Of a stretch of DNA of 52,724 nucleotides, positions 15,482 through 24,423 are shown one piece after another. Source of the stretch: Desulfobacteraceae bacterium (GTDB taxonomy: Bacteria; Desulfobacterota; Desulfobacteria; Desulfobacterales; Desulfobacteraceae); the NCBI GenBank assembly GCA_024227235.1, contig JAAEKY010000264.1, forward strand, positions 1-52,724, written 5' to 3'. The notes beneath the pieces are model-generated. The model was not told where the DNA came from and ran no database searches. It saw nothing but the letters and a program-made list of their open reading frames with translations. Made by a program: the position numbers and the translations under genes. The stretch's first letter is position 1, and every line of letters starts with the position of its first letter.

Positions 15482-16594
15482 TCACTTCCTGATTTCTTTT
15501 TTTACGAAAAAAAACATAATGAAACACCCTATGGCAAAGGATGCCATTGATAGATAGAGTTCACTCCCTATCTGCGGGAATTCATTTATATTCGTATAAA
15601 CCCTGACATTCTCAACAATACATATTATTCCATCCCTTTTGATGTATTGTTGGACCATAATAATGCTTTTTTTAAAAGGCCAGAGAGCATATAAAGATCC
15701 TGCCATCAACCCTATGAGAAAAGCCATTGTGGCGTTGTAATACCTTTTTAATATAGCACTAACAAGCCTTGCAAATAACAGCCCTCCTAAAATAATACCT
15801 ATTGAAAAACACCCCAAGAAGGCCAAATAATCCAAATTTAATGTCTTTAGTCCGGAAATGGCAGAAACGACTTCAAAATATGCGCCAAGCAGAATAAGGA
15901 CTAAAGATCCACTTACCCCGGGAAGGACCATGGCAGAAATCGATAGGGCGCCACAAAACGAGGCATAAGCATACTCTTCAAAAGTATATTTCCCCGTAAA
16001 AGAAAATGCCTTGGATCCTTTCTTTTTTTCATCAAGAACTTGCACCTTTGAATATTGGTGTTGATAAAGTTCTGATTTCATTTTTACTTTTTCATAAGGG
16101 TTGACAGCTATTGTCACATAAATTGTAGAAACAGCTCCCAATAAGAAAAATAGAATCAGATGAGGCTTTTTATCTGTCAACATTCTTACAGGAATAATCA
16201 TTGAGATGAGGATTAATCCAAAAAACAAGGCATAGGTAATAGAGAAATGATAAACAATCAAATACTTCATCAAGCTTGAAAGTGAAAAAATGGCAACCAC
16301 TGCACCAACAATCAACTTAAAAAGAAAAATGAAATCGTTGTCTTTTAAAAATGCTTTGAAATTTACAAAATTGTTTGCTTTGTCAGTCTTAAAAACAATC
16401 TTTATTATACTGGTTAAAACATATAGGATATTGGTTTTGTTAATATTATTCAAAATGGCAAAAACGCGTTCATACATTTTAAAAATGAGGAGAAATGTGC
16501 CACCTGAAACGCCAGGGATGATATTTGCTGTTCCCAGGCAAAATCCAATAAGAAGTTCTTTTATTAATGAGGGTTGTTCAATACCTTTTTCCAT
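15482..16594 (-). CDS. DUF368 membrane protein, undecaprenyl-phosphate translocase (PopT family)
   Basis: The 370-residue polytopic membrane protein carries the DUF368 signature twice: PGVSG at residues 27-31 and again at 225-229, each beginning a hydrophobic hairpin. DUF368/PopT proteins were recently shown to recycle the carrier lipid undecaprenyl phosphate across the inner membrane in other bacteria. A ~40-residue charged insertion (about 165-205) is predicted as a soluble loop. Pcm lies 14 bases upstream on the same strand, so the two are likely co-transcribed. Confidence 0.85.
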   Translation of the reverse strand: MEKGIEQPSLIKELLIGFCLGTANIIPGVSGGTFLLIFKMYERVFAILNNINKTNILYVLTSIIKIVFKTDKANNFVNFKAFLKDNDFIFLFKLIVGAVVAIFSLSSLMKYLIVYHFSITYALFFGLILISMIIPVRMLTDKKPHLILFFLLGAVSTIYVTIAVNPYEKVKMKSELYQHQYSKVQVLDEKKKGSKAFSFTGKYTFEEYAYASFCGALSISAMVLPGVSGSLVLILLGAYFEVVSAISGLKTLNLDYLAFLGCFSIGIILGGLLFARLVSAILKRYYNATMAFLIGLMAGSLYALWPFKKSIIMVQQYIKRDGIICIVENVRVYTNINEFPQIGSELYLSMASFAIGCFIMFFFVKKEIRK

Positions 16595-16608
16595 CCGTTT
16601 TTTAAGGC

Positions 16609-17277
16609 CTACTCATCCCAGCCGTGCTGGCCAATTAATTTTACAAACCTGCATGCACCAAGGTTGGTTGTTTTAATACCATCTTTGGTCTTCTCTAACC
16701 GTATTAATTCCTGAGAGAAATTACCCCCTACCGGCATAACAAGCCGCCCTCCGATTGAAAGTTGGTCAATCAGTGGTGTGGGTATCTGCTGCCCCCCCGC
16801 TGTAATGATAATAGCATCAAAGGGACTTTCCTGTTTCCATCCCTGGGTTCCGTCCGAGTATTTTGTAACAATATTATGATATTTGAGCGAATCAAATAAT
16901 TTTCTTGTCTGTAAAAAAAGCATATTATTTCTCTCAACCGTATAGACTTTATACACGATCTGGGCCAAAACAGCCGCCTGATATCCTGAGCCGGTACCGA
17001 TCTCAAGAACTCTTTCGTTACCTTTTAGCTCAAGGCTTTGGGTCATTTCTGCTATAATATAAGGTTGCGAAATTGTCTGTCCCTCTCCAATGGGAAGCGG
17101 AAAATCTCCGTAAGCACTGTCAATAAGGGCTTCGCTAACAAATAAATGCCTAGGCACCTTGGACATTGCCTGAATAACCAATGGATCAGTTATTCCCCGT
17201 GAAACAATCTGTTTTTCGATCATTGTTTGACACAAACGAGCAAATTTTTTAGATTCGTCTTTCATGACCATCTTCAT
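16609..17277 (-). CDS. pcm: Protein-L-isoaspartate O-methyltransferase
   Basis: The protein has the SAM-binding motif [14 protein letters not shown], the substrate segment [15 protein letters not shown] and the family C-terminal part ([10 protein letters not shown]), making it a clear isoaspartyl methyltransferase of ~220 residues. It repairs proteins damaged by isomerised aspartate using S-adenosylmethionine. An in-frame GTG at 17334 would add 19 residues but has no ribosome-binding site and exceeds the family N-terminus, so an ATG at 17277 (or 17265) is preferred. Upstream, 17335-17530 is a divergent promoter region shared with the K+ channel gene. Confidence 0.88.
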   Translation of the reverse strand: MKMVMKDESKKFARLCQTMIEKQIVSRGITDPLVIQAMSKVPRHLFVSEALIDSAYGDFPLPIGEGQTISQPYIIAEMTQSLELKGNERVLEIGTGSGYQAAVLAQIVYKVYTVERNNMLFLQTRKLFDSLKYHNIVTKYSDGTQGWKQESPFDAIIITAGGQQIPTPLIDQLSIGGRLVMPVGGNFSQELIRLEKTKDGIKTTNLGACRFVKLIGQHGWDE

Positions 17278-17530
17278 ACCAGCAACTCGTAGGTCCGTCA
17301 AGAAGATACAGCCTTTGGGTATCTTAGGGTTCACTAAAAATAAATTACAAATTTTGGGAGTTGACTCGCCGATCCGGCAAGGCTTGAAAACTTAGATATA
17401 TATGAATATGTCGTGTTTTCACAACACAGTCGGACAGGATGAATCGGCTTCCAAAATGTAAAGTTATTTTTGAGTGAGCCCTTAGAATCTTATCTTGATT
17501 TTTATCTTTAAGATCAGTATTTATACTCTC

Positions 17531-18538
17531 ATGAGCAAACTCAAACAAATTGCTATCCTGCTTATTATTTCCTGTTTCATTTTTACTATTGGTGTCGTAG
17601 GATTCATGGTGATCGAAAAATGGAATTTTCTTGACGCAGCCTATATGACCGCCATCACTGTGAGCACAGTCGGATTTATGGAGGTGCATGAAATAAGTTC
17701 TAATGGAAGAATATTTACCATCATAATGATATTCGCCGGTGTCGGCTATTTTCTTTATATTGCAGGAGTTATCATACAATCTATCGTGGAAGGTGAAGTA
17801 CAATCAATTTTAGGGAGAAAAAGATTGGATAAAAAAATCAGTAAATTGAAAAACCATTATATTGTATGCGGATACGGGCGTATTGGAAGAGTATTATGCC
17901 AACTAATAAAAGAAGAGCTAAATGACATTGTTGTAATAGAAAAAGATGACACGCTTATTGATACAATAGAAAAAGATAAAATGCATTACCTCCCTGGAGA
18001 TGCGTCTGATGAAGACCTCCTGGAAAAAGCGGGCATTAAAAGCGCCTCTTTTCTAGTTGCGGCCCTTGGCACGGATACTGCCAATGTATTCCTTGTTTTA
18101 ACAGCTAGACAGCTTAGTCCAGATATTTTTATTATGGCCCGGGCTAGTAATCCTGACGTGAGAAGAAAACTCATGGTAGCCGGTGCAAATTTGGTTGAAT
18201 CTCCCTATGATACTGGCGCCATCTCTATGGGATTAAAACTATTAAGACCCAGTGTCAGCAGTTTTCTTGACGTTGCCTTATCCAGAAAAAGAGAAGCCAT
18301 TCAAATTGAAGAGCTTTATATCCCAAAAAGTAGCAAGTATACCAATGTTGCATTAAAAGATTCTGGCATTAGGCAAGATTTCAATCTCATCATTATATCC
18401 ATAAAAAAAGCTTCGGGAGAAATGCTTTTTAATCCTCATTTTGAAACATTGATAGAGCCCCAGGATACCGTTATTGTTATGGGAAAAACACCTGAATTAA
18501 GGCAATTTTCTAAAGCGATCAACCCTGAAAAAAAATAA
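17531..18538 (+). CDS. Potassium channel with TrkA (RCK) regulatory domain
   Basis: Counting from ATG at 17531 (the in-frame start at 17495 adds only an unlikely 12-residue leader), the protein has 335 residues. It has a two-helix channel unit (TM1 about 5-27, pore loop about 38-51, TM2 about 60-84), then a Rossmann RCK_N domain beginning YIVCGYGRIGR at 110-120 and an RCK_C domain over the last ~80 residues. It should be a tetrameric inner-membrane K+ channel gated by a cytosolic ligand such as a nucleotide. The selectivity-filter region reads STVGFMEV rather than the usual TVGYGD, so ion selectivity could be altered. Confidence 0.88.
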   Translation: MSKLKQIAILLIISCFIFTIGVVGFMVIEKWNFLDAAYMTAITVSTVGFMEVHEISSNGRIFTIIMIFAGVGYFLYIAGVIIQSIVEGEVQSILGRKRLDKKISKLKNHYIVCGYGRIGRVLCQLIKEELNDIVVIEKDDTLIDTIEKDKMHYLPGDASDEDLLEKAGIKSASFLVAALGTDTANVFLVLTARQLSPDIFIMARASNPDVRRKLMVAGANLVESPYDTGAISMGLKLLRPSVSSFLDVALSRKREAIQIEELYIPKSSKYTNVALKDSGIRQDFNLIIISIKKASGEMLFNPHFETLIEPQDTVIVMGKTPELRQFSKAINPEKK

Positions 18539-18579
18539 AAGGGCAATTCCTGTTGTAATTTTTTTTAGAAATGGCCCTT
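18539..18579. terminator. Bidirectional terminator between K+ channel and 5-FTHF cyclo-ligase genes
   Basis: AAGGGC at 18539-18544 pairs with GCCCTT at 18574-18579, extended inside by a further ATTC/GAAAT pairing after one mismatch. A-rich sequence precedes the left arm, so the minus-strand transcript gets a U-rich tail. It lies between two convergent genes. Confidence 0.55.
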
Positions 18580-18611
18580 AAAATTTTATCTTGAGTCTAA
18601 TTTTATCTTAG

Positions 18612-19199
18612 CTATATTTTATAAATCACCCGTTTATCTGTAATAATAATATCAACTGTAAATTTTCTTGATTCCATCTGGATCTGATCAACGACCTGTT
18701 CTTCATAAGCAAGAGAAACTTTTCTGCAAGTTTCAGGAAGTTTTGTAATCATCTTGGTATAAAAATTATTACCAAAACCTATCCTACCGCCTTTGTCATC
18801 AAACGCAAGTCCCGGAATAATTGCGATGTCAATATCATCTAATGATATCTTTTTACATTTTTCAATATCCGGTTCAAGGATATCATCATCACTCATGACA
18901 AGATCTTTATTGTAATTGCTTATTTTGTATAGGTTAAGCGCATTCTTGGCATCTGTAAAAACTGGTAAAGCAAGCTCTTTTTCTATTTGTAATGCTTTTT
19001 TAATAATCCCTTCTGTTGGGATTTCATTACTTACCGGTGTATATAAAAAAGCCATCTGGGCTTCCATAAAATTGGCAAATTCAAAAAGCTTGTGCTCAAT
19101 CTCTTTGTATTTACCAGCAAGTTCCTCTTGAGTAAGGTTCTCCAACCGCTCAGCCACTATTGCTAAATTATTGCTTTTCCCATTCTTTATTTCATCCAT
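18612..19199 (-). CDS. 5-formyltetrahydrofolate cyclo-ligase
   Basis: The 195-residue protein carries the family's C-terminal ATP-binding signature IIPGLAFDDKGGRIGFGNNFY (about 135-155), followed by a typical DxxVTDKRVI end. The enzyme converts 5-formyl-THF to 5,10-methenyl-THF with ATP and returns this storage folate to the one-carbon pool. Length and order agree with the YgfA/MTHFS family. No 6S RNA, the frequent neighbour of ygfA, could be recognised in the 19200-19375 gap. Confidence 0.88.
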   Translation of the reverse strand: MDEIKNGKSNNLAIVAERLENLTQEELAGKYKEIEHKLFEFANFMEAQMAFLYTPVSNEIPTEGIIKKALQIEKELALPVFTDAKNALNLYKISNYNKDLVMSDDDILEPDIEKCKKISLDDIDIAIIPGLAFDDKGGRIGFGNNFYTKMITKLPETCRKVSLAYEEQVVDQIQMESRKFTVDIIITDKRVIYKI

Positions 19200-19375
19200 T
19201 ACTTATATTCCTTTTATTACAAAAAAGTTTTAGCAAATATTATACACATGTGCACAATTGTCAACATGCAATAATCATTGACTGTATACACCCCCCGTGG
19301 TATCAGGTTACAATTGTTGAAGAATCTTTAATAATAAGAACTTAAGCTATATGAAAGAGGGTTAATAAAAGAAAT

Positions 19376-20668
19376 ATGCTGGATTTAAAATATATAAAAA
19401 ACAATCTGGAACTTGTTAAAAACGGAATGAAAAAAAGAAAGGCAAAAATAGACTTTGCTTCTCTTTTAGAAAATGATGACAAAAGAAAAACTTTACTGCT
19501 CAAAATTGAAGAGTTGAGGCATAAAAGAAATGTTGTTTCAGATGACATTGCAAAATTAAAAAAATCAGGCAAAGATGCGACTTCCATTATTGAACAAATG
19601 AGAGATGTATCGGAGACAATTAAAAAACTTGATAAAGAACTGTCAGTTATTGAAGAGACCCTTCATGAATTTCTTGTCACTGTACCCAACATCCCTCATG
19701 CAGATGTCCCTATGGGCAATGATGATACTGAAAACAGGCTTGAACAGACCTATGGCGATCTAAAGGAATTTAGCTTTAATGCAAAACCCCATTGGGAGAT
19801 TGGTGAAAATTTAGGTATCCTTGATTTCGCCAGAGCAGCAAAGTTGACCGGTGCAAGATTTCCCCTTTATCTTGGGCTAGGGGCGAGACTTGAAAGAGCA
19901 CTTATCAATTTCATGCTCGATCTCCATACTTCTGAACATGGTTACACTGAAACCCTGCCCCCCTTTATTGTAAACTCAGCCACTATGACTGGAACCGGCC
20001 AATTACCTAAATTTGAAGAAGATCTTTTCAAACTAAAAGGGTTGGATTATTATTTAATTCCAACTTCTGAAGTCCCTATGACCAACATTTACGCCAATGA
20101 AATTATTGATGAATCAATACTACCGTGTAAATTTACTGCCTATACACCATGTTTCAGGTCAGAAGCCGGATCATATGGAAGAGATACTAAAGGGTTAATC
20201 AGGCAACACCAGTTTAATAAAGTTGAATTAGTAAAATTAACAACCCCTGAAACCTCTTTTGATGAACTTGAATCCTTACTTGCCAATGCAAAGAAAATTC
20301 TTGAACTTCTCGAACTACCCTATCAAATTGTGACACTTTGTACCGGAGATTTGGGTTTTTCGGCTACCAAAACCTATGATATCGAAGTTTGGATGCCTGG
20401 CCAAGATGATGGAAAAGGAAAATATAGGGAGATCTCTTCTTGCAGCAATTGCCTTGATTTTCAGGCCCGGCGAGCCGGTATCCGGTTCCGAAGAAAAGAT
20501 AAGAAGAAGCCGGAATTTGTCCACACATTAAATGGATCTGGCTTGGCAGTGGGTAGAACATTTGCTGCCATATTGGAGAACTATCAACAAGCTGACGGAT
20601 CTGTTATTATCCCTGATGCGCTAATCCCTTACATGGCTGGACAAAAGGTTATTAAAAATGATGCTTGA
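19376..20668 (+). CDS. serS: Seryl-tRNA synthetase
   Basis: The 430-residue protein has the two-helix coiled-coil tRNA-binding arm (about residues 25-105, rich in K and E) and a class II catalytic core: motif 2 [21 protein letters not shown] and motif 3 near [18 protein letters not shown], with TxE (TSEVPMTN) binding the seryl moiety. It charges tRNA-Ser in the cytoplasm. The stop overlaps the start of thrC by 11 bases, suggesting coupled translation of serS-thrC. The upstream gap contains no tRNA-like leader. Confidence 0.95.
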   Translation: MLDLKYIKNNLELVKNGMKKRKAKIDFASLLENDDKRKTLLLKIEELRHKRNVVSDDIAKLKKSGKDATSIIEQMRDVSETIKKLDKELSVIEETLHEFLVTVPNIPHADVPMGNDDTENRLEQTYGDLKEFSFNAKPHWEIGENLGILDFARAAKLTGARFPLYLGLGARLERALINFMLDLHTSEHGYTETLPPFIVNSATMTGTGQLPKFEEDLFKLKGLDYYLIPTSEVPMTNIYANEIIDESILPCKFTAYTPCFRSEAGSYGRDTKGLIRQHQFNKVELVKLTTPETSFDELESLLANAKKILELLELPYQIVTLCTGDLGFSATKTYDIEVWMPGQDDGKGKYREISSCSNCLDFQARRAGIRFRRKDKKKPEFVHTLNGSGLAVGRTFAAILENYQQADGSVIIPDALIPYMAGQKVIKNDA

Positions 20669-22160
20669 TTTTTTTCCCGAAGACGTAAAGCCTCATCTCA
20701 TTCCAGAAGCCAAAGGGGAGTTGTATTATGAATGTTTAGGATGTTCTGCGCAATATCCTATTGAAAAATTATTATATGTGTGTCCTAAGTGTAACCAGGT
20801 TTTACTTATCCATGACCGGAACATAAAAAATTTACAAAAAATTCCTGGTTCTGTCTGGCAAAAAATTTTTGATTTTAGAAAAATGCTCAAAACACCTGCA
20901 CTAAAAGGAATATACAGGTACCACGAATTTATTGGGTCCTGCATTCCATTAGAATCTATCATTTACCTGGGTGAAGGCCATACACCTGTTGTTGAAGCCA
21001 ATGAAACACTCAAAGAAATGGTAGGAGTTTCATTTTTCTATAAAAATGATGGACAAAATCCAAGTGCTTCGTTTAAAGATCGTGGGATGGCCAGTGCATT
21101 GTCAAGTATTAAATATCTGATTGATCAAGACCTTGTGTCTGATGTTATTGCTATTTGTGCATCCACAGGTGACACATCTGCTGCTGCTGCACTCTATGCA
21201 TCATATCTTGGCCCTTTAATTAAATCCGCTGTTCTTTTACCGCATAAAAAGGTAACTTCTCAACAATTATCTCAGCCCTTGGGAAGCGGCGCTCAAGTTT
21301 TTGAAATCCCAGGAGTTTTTGATGACTGTATGAAAATTGTAGAAAACTTATCATCTCAGTATTCTGTTGTGCTTTTAAATTCAAAAAATGCCTGGCGTAT
21401 TTTAGGTCAGGAATCCTATTCATATGAAATCGCCCAGGATTTCGATTGGGACATGAAAAATAAAACAGTGGTTGTCCCCATTGGGAATGCTGGTAATATT
21501 TCCGCTGTAATGAACGGATTTATTAAATTTTATGAAGCCAATATCATTAATGATTTACCAAAAATTATTGGGGTTCAATCAGAACATGCAGACCCTGTTT
21601 TTCGATATTATCTTGAACCCGATGAATCAAAAAGGCAATTTAAACCTGTTGATACAAAACCAAGTGTTGCACAGGCTGCAATGATCGGAAATCCAGTATC
21701 AATGCCCCGAGTCATACAGATTGCAAAAAAATATAACTCGCTGGCTGGCTGTCAGCATGTCTTCTTTGTTCAGGTAACAGAACAATCCATCATGGATTGG
21801 CAACTTTTGGCCAATAAAAATGGACATATCGTATGCACTCAAGGAGGCGAATGCCTGGCCGGACTTGTAAAAGCTTTTAAAAACAATATTGTTACAAATA
21901 AAGAGACTGCTATTCTTGATGCCACAGCACATGCCATTAAATTTTCAGAATTTCAAGATCTTTATTTTAAGGCCAAAATACCAAAGGACTATAAAATAAA
22001 ACCAAATCCTGGTAATATTAATCTACCCTCTTTGATATTACCTGATAACCCTGAGTTGGCACCCTCTCAAAAAAAACGTCTGGGAGAAAAAGATTTTCAA
22101 AAATTTGTAAAAGATATTTCTGATAAAATTGCCAATAAGCTCAATTTAAAAGTCTCTTAA
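20658..22160 (+). CDS. thrC: Threonine synthase
   Basis: The 500-residue pyridoxal-phosphate enzyme has the lysine motif [10 protein letters not shown] (about residue 132-141) binding PLP and a later GNAGNISA phosphate-binding loop. It converts O-phosphohomoserine to threonine. An N-terminal zinc-ribbon-like pair (CLGC at about 28-31 and CPKC at 42-45) is common in this longer threonine-synthase group. The ATGATG start leaves 20658 or 20661 possible. It overlaps serS and is followed after six bases by the LysM gene, so serS-thrC-LysM-TPR is a likely operon. Confidence 0.92.
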   Translation: MMLDFFPEDVKPHLIPEAKGELYYECLGCSAQYPIEKLLYVCPKCNQVLLIHDRNIKNLQKIPGSVWQKIFDFRKMLKTPALKGIYRYHEFIGSCIPLESIIYLGEGHTPVVEANETLKEMVGVSFFYKNDGQNPSASFKDRGMASALSSIKYLIDQDLVSDVIAICASTGDTSAAAALYASYLGPLIKSAVLLPHKKVTSQQLSQPLGSGAQVFEIPGVFDDCMKIVENLSSQYSVVLLNSKNAWRILGQESYSYEIAQDFDWDMKNKTVVVPIGNAGNISAVMNGFIKFYEANIINDLPKIIGVQSEHADPVFRYYLEPDESKRQFKPVDTKPSVAQAAMIGNPVSMPRVIQIAKKYNSLAGCQHVFFVQVTEQSIMDWQLLANKNGHIVCTQGGECLAGLVKAFKNNIVTNKETAILDATAHAIKFSEFQDLYFKAKIPKDYKIKPNPGNINLPSLILPDNPELAPSQKKRLGEKDFQKFVKDISDKIANKLNLKVS

Positions 22161-22166
22161 TATTTT

Positions 22167-23648
22167 ATGAAACAATCTACTTTTTTTAAAATATTTGCAC
22201 TTACCACCTTCTACTTCTCTGTCTTTGTTATGAGTCCCTTTTTACCTTGTGGTGACGCTAAGGGTATTAAAACTTCATACAAACGTTACTCAATTTTTAA
22301 TTATAAAAATGAGGACGTTTTGTGCGAACCATACATTGTTGACAAAGATGACTGGCTATATAAGATTTTTAGAAAAAAAGGAGAAATCTCAGAAAAAGAT
22401 TTTCCCCATTTCTTAATTATTTTCAAAGAAATCAATCCTAAAATAAGTAATATTGATGCAATTGAGCCTGGTATTCAAATCCTAATTCCATTAAAAAAGA
22501 TAGAAAAAGAAGACTACGATCAAAGCACGCCGGGTAGTGTCGATGTGCCTGTCATTGAATTTTCAACACTCCCCGAAGATCTAGACCTGACACCATTTAT
22601 AAAAGAGCATAAAATCAAAAAAAATGAAAATATATCAAGCCTTATTGATAAGGATTTTTTAAATAAAAGTGGTGCAATATCTAAAGAAGGACTAAAAGCA
22701 TTTCACTTAGCAAATCCAAATATAAAAAATATTAATATTGTATATGAAGGAGCAGATATTTATCTACCTGATCCATCTATAAAATCGCAGCCTTGGTTCC
22801 AGTCTTTTTTATCCGGGAACCCGCCGCAAGATGAAACCCAAGAGACAAAACAAGAGGTTAAGCAATATAAAGTTGAGGCTTTTAAGCTATTACAATTAAA
22901 AAAGTATTCTTCGCTTATTGGCGGAACTCTTTTAAGCCATGGGAAAATGTATTTCCCCGAGAATAATAACTCCAGCCAGGTTCTTGATTTATCATCTGTA
23001 CCAATTATTGAAACCGACGATGGTTCCAAAATACTTATTATTTCAGGTGAAAATGTTAATGACGAGTTATTAAAAAGCGCCCAGGCCTATTGGGAGGATT
23101 TGAAAATTCAATTGCTGTCAGAAACAATTGACAATTTGAAAGATACCCTTAAAAACAATAAACTACCCAAAAAAATTAATAAAACCTATAAGAACAATAA
23201 ATTAATTGAAATACTTCTCTCACAGACAAAGTATACCTATATCCCAAATGCGAAAATACCGTTTACATTAAATAATATCAATCTTGAAGCCTCATTTGGT
23301 AGAATAATTAGAGAAGATAGTACAGATCTTTTGATCAATTTTGGAAATGTCTATGGATCCGCATTGGACGTTCTTGAAAAACGAGAATTTAAAATTATTT
23401 CTATCACTTCCCAATTACCCCCTATTGAACTTATAAACAAATTATTCTCGAATCTTGGATATTCGACATGGGAAAATCCCTCATTTTTCACGGGAGAAAC
23501 AGTTGAAAATCTTGATGGTCTTTATGCGGTTAAAGAGCTGGAGAAATTGTTTATTCCAATTGAACCTTTAAGTAGTAATGCTGTAAAATACTTGAAAAAA
23601 GAAGAAGTAAAAATCTTAATTACTAAAAAAAAGATATCGGATCAATAA
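22167..23648 (+). CDS. Exported LysM-like protein
   Basis: The 493-residue protein begins with a signal peptide (hydrophobic residues 7-30, ending near GDAKG). Residues about 55-112 (PYIVDKDDWLYKIFR ... GIQILIPL) form a LysM-like repeat, and a second weaker copy (about 145-200, ending VYEGADIYLPD) follows. The remainder, about 230-490, is a beta/alpha-rich domain I do not recognise. LysM modules bind peptidoglycan, so a periplasmic, cell-wall-associated role is likely. It lies between thrC and the TPR lipoprotein, next to the pilus secretin locus. Confidence 0.7.
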   Translation: MKQSTFFKIFALTTFYFSVFVMSPFLPCGDAKGIKTSYKRYSIFNYKNEDVLCEPYIVDKDDWLYKIFRKKGEISEKDFPHFLIIFKEINPKISNIDAIEPGIQILIPLKKIEKEDYDQSTPGSVDVPVIEFSTLPEDLDLTPFIKEHKIKKNENISSLIDKDFLNKSGAISKEGLKAFHLANPNIKNINIVYEGADIYLPDPSIKSQPWFQSFLSGNPPQDETQETKQEVKQYKVEAFKLLQLKKYSSLIGGTLLSHGKMYFPENNNSSQVLDLSSVPIIETDDGSKILIISGENVNDELLKSAQAYWEDLKIQLLSETIDNLKDTLKNNKLPKKINKTYKNNKLIEILLSQTKYTYIPNAKIPFTLNNINLEASFGRIIREDSTDLLINFGNVYGSALDVLEKREFKIISITSQLPPIELINKLFSNLGYSTWENPSFFTGETVENLDGLYAVKELEKLFIPIEPLSSNAVKYLKKEEVKILITKKKISDQ

Positions 23649-23661
23649 AAGGAAACACCAT

Positions 23662-24423
23662 ATGAAAAAAATCGCTTACATATTATTTGCCTCTTTTTTT
23701 TTAATTTCGTGTGCATCTAAAAGTACCACTACAAATACAAGGAAAAAACAAGAAATTGCCACTGCGACCCAGAGGGTTGGGGAGGAATACTATAATGCCG
23801 GCAAATATACCATAGCGTTAAAAAATCTTCTTGAAGCCCATAAAACGATCCCTGACGATCCCTATCTGAATAACAGCCTGGGGCTGGTTTATATGGCAAA
23901 GAACAGATATGATCTTGCACAAAATCATTTTAAAAAAGCATTAAAATTGAACTCAGATTTTAGCCAGGCAAAAAACAACCTTGGTGCGACATATCTTAAA
24001 CAAAAAAAATGGGCGCTTGCGATTGAATGCTTTGAAGAAGTGTCTGAAAATCTATTATATCCGACACCTGAAATACCTTTGTCGAATATTGGTTGGGCAT
24101 ATTTTCATCAAAAGCTGTTTTCAAAAGCAAAAAAATATTTTAAACAATCTCTGGAAATAAGGCCCAATTTTCTATATTCCATTCATGGGCTGGCATCCAT
24201 TTACATTGAATCTGGAAAACATGCTCAGGCAATTGGCTTTCTTCATCATAAGCTGAAAAGAAATCCTGGTGCTGCAATCCTTCATTCAGATTTAGCTAAA
24301 GCTTATGAAGCAACAAATGAATTTGACAAAGCCAAAAGATCTTGGAATCTCGTACTTAAACTTGTCCCGGAAGATTCACCTCTGGCAAAAGAGGCACAAA
24401 AAAAGCTTTACAATTTAGATTAA
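23662..24423 (+). CDS. TPR lipoprotein, PilF/PilW-like pilotin candidate
   Basis: The N-terminus ends in a lipobox, LISC17, so the product is a lipoprotein. The rest consists of about six tetratricopeptide repeats (residues 38-250), as in PilF/PilW, the outer-membrane lipoproteins that pilot the secretin PilQ. Its gene converges with pilQ (stops overlap by four bases), which supports a pilus role. A general TPR lipoprotein cannot be excluded. The start has an AAAGGA site. Confidence 0.75.
   Translation: MKKIAYILFASFFLISCASKSTTTNTRKKQEIATATQRVGEEYYNAGKYTIALKNLLEAHKTIPDDPYLNNSLGLVYMAKNRYDLAQNHFKKALKLNSDFSQAKNNLGATYLKQKKWALAIECFEEVSENLLYPTPEIPLSNIGWAYFHQKLFSKAKKYFKQSLEIRPNFLYSIHGLASIYIESGKHAQAIGFLHHKLKRNPGAAILHSDLAKAYEATNEFDKAKRSWNLVLKLVPEDSPLAKEAQKKLYNLD

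Noticed and set aside
17345-17803. 152-residue minus-strand ORF
   Set aside because: It lies opposite the K+ channel membrane part and has no recognisable features.
19200-19375. Possible 6S RNA or T-box leader between the cyclo-ligase and serS
   Set aside because: No extended 6S-like hairpin or T-box sequence could be read, and T-boxes are not expected in this lineage.
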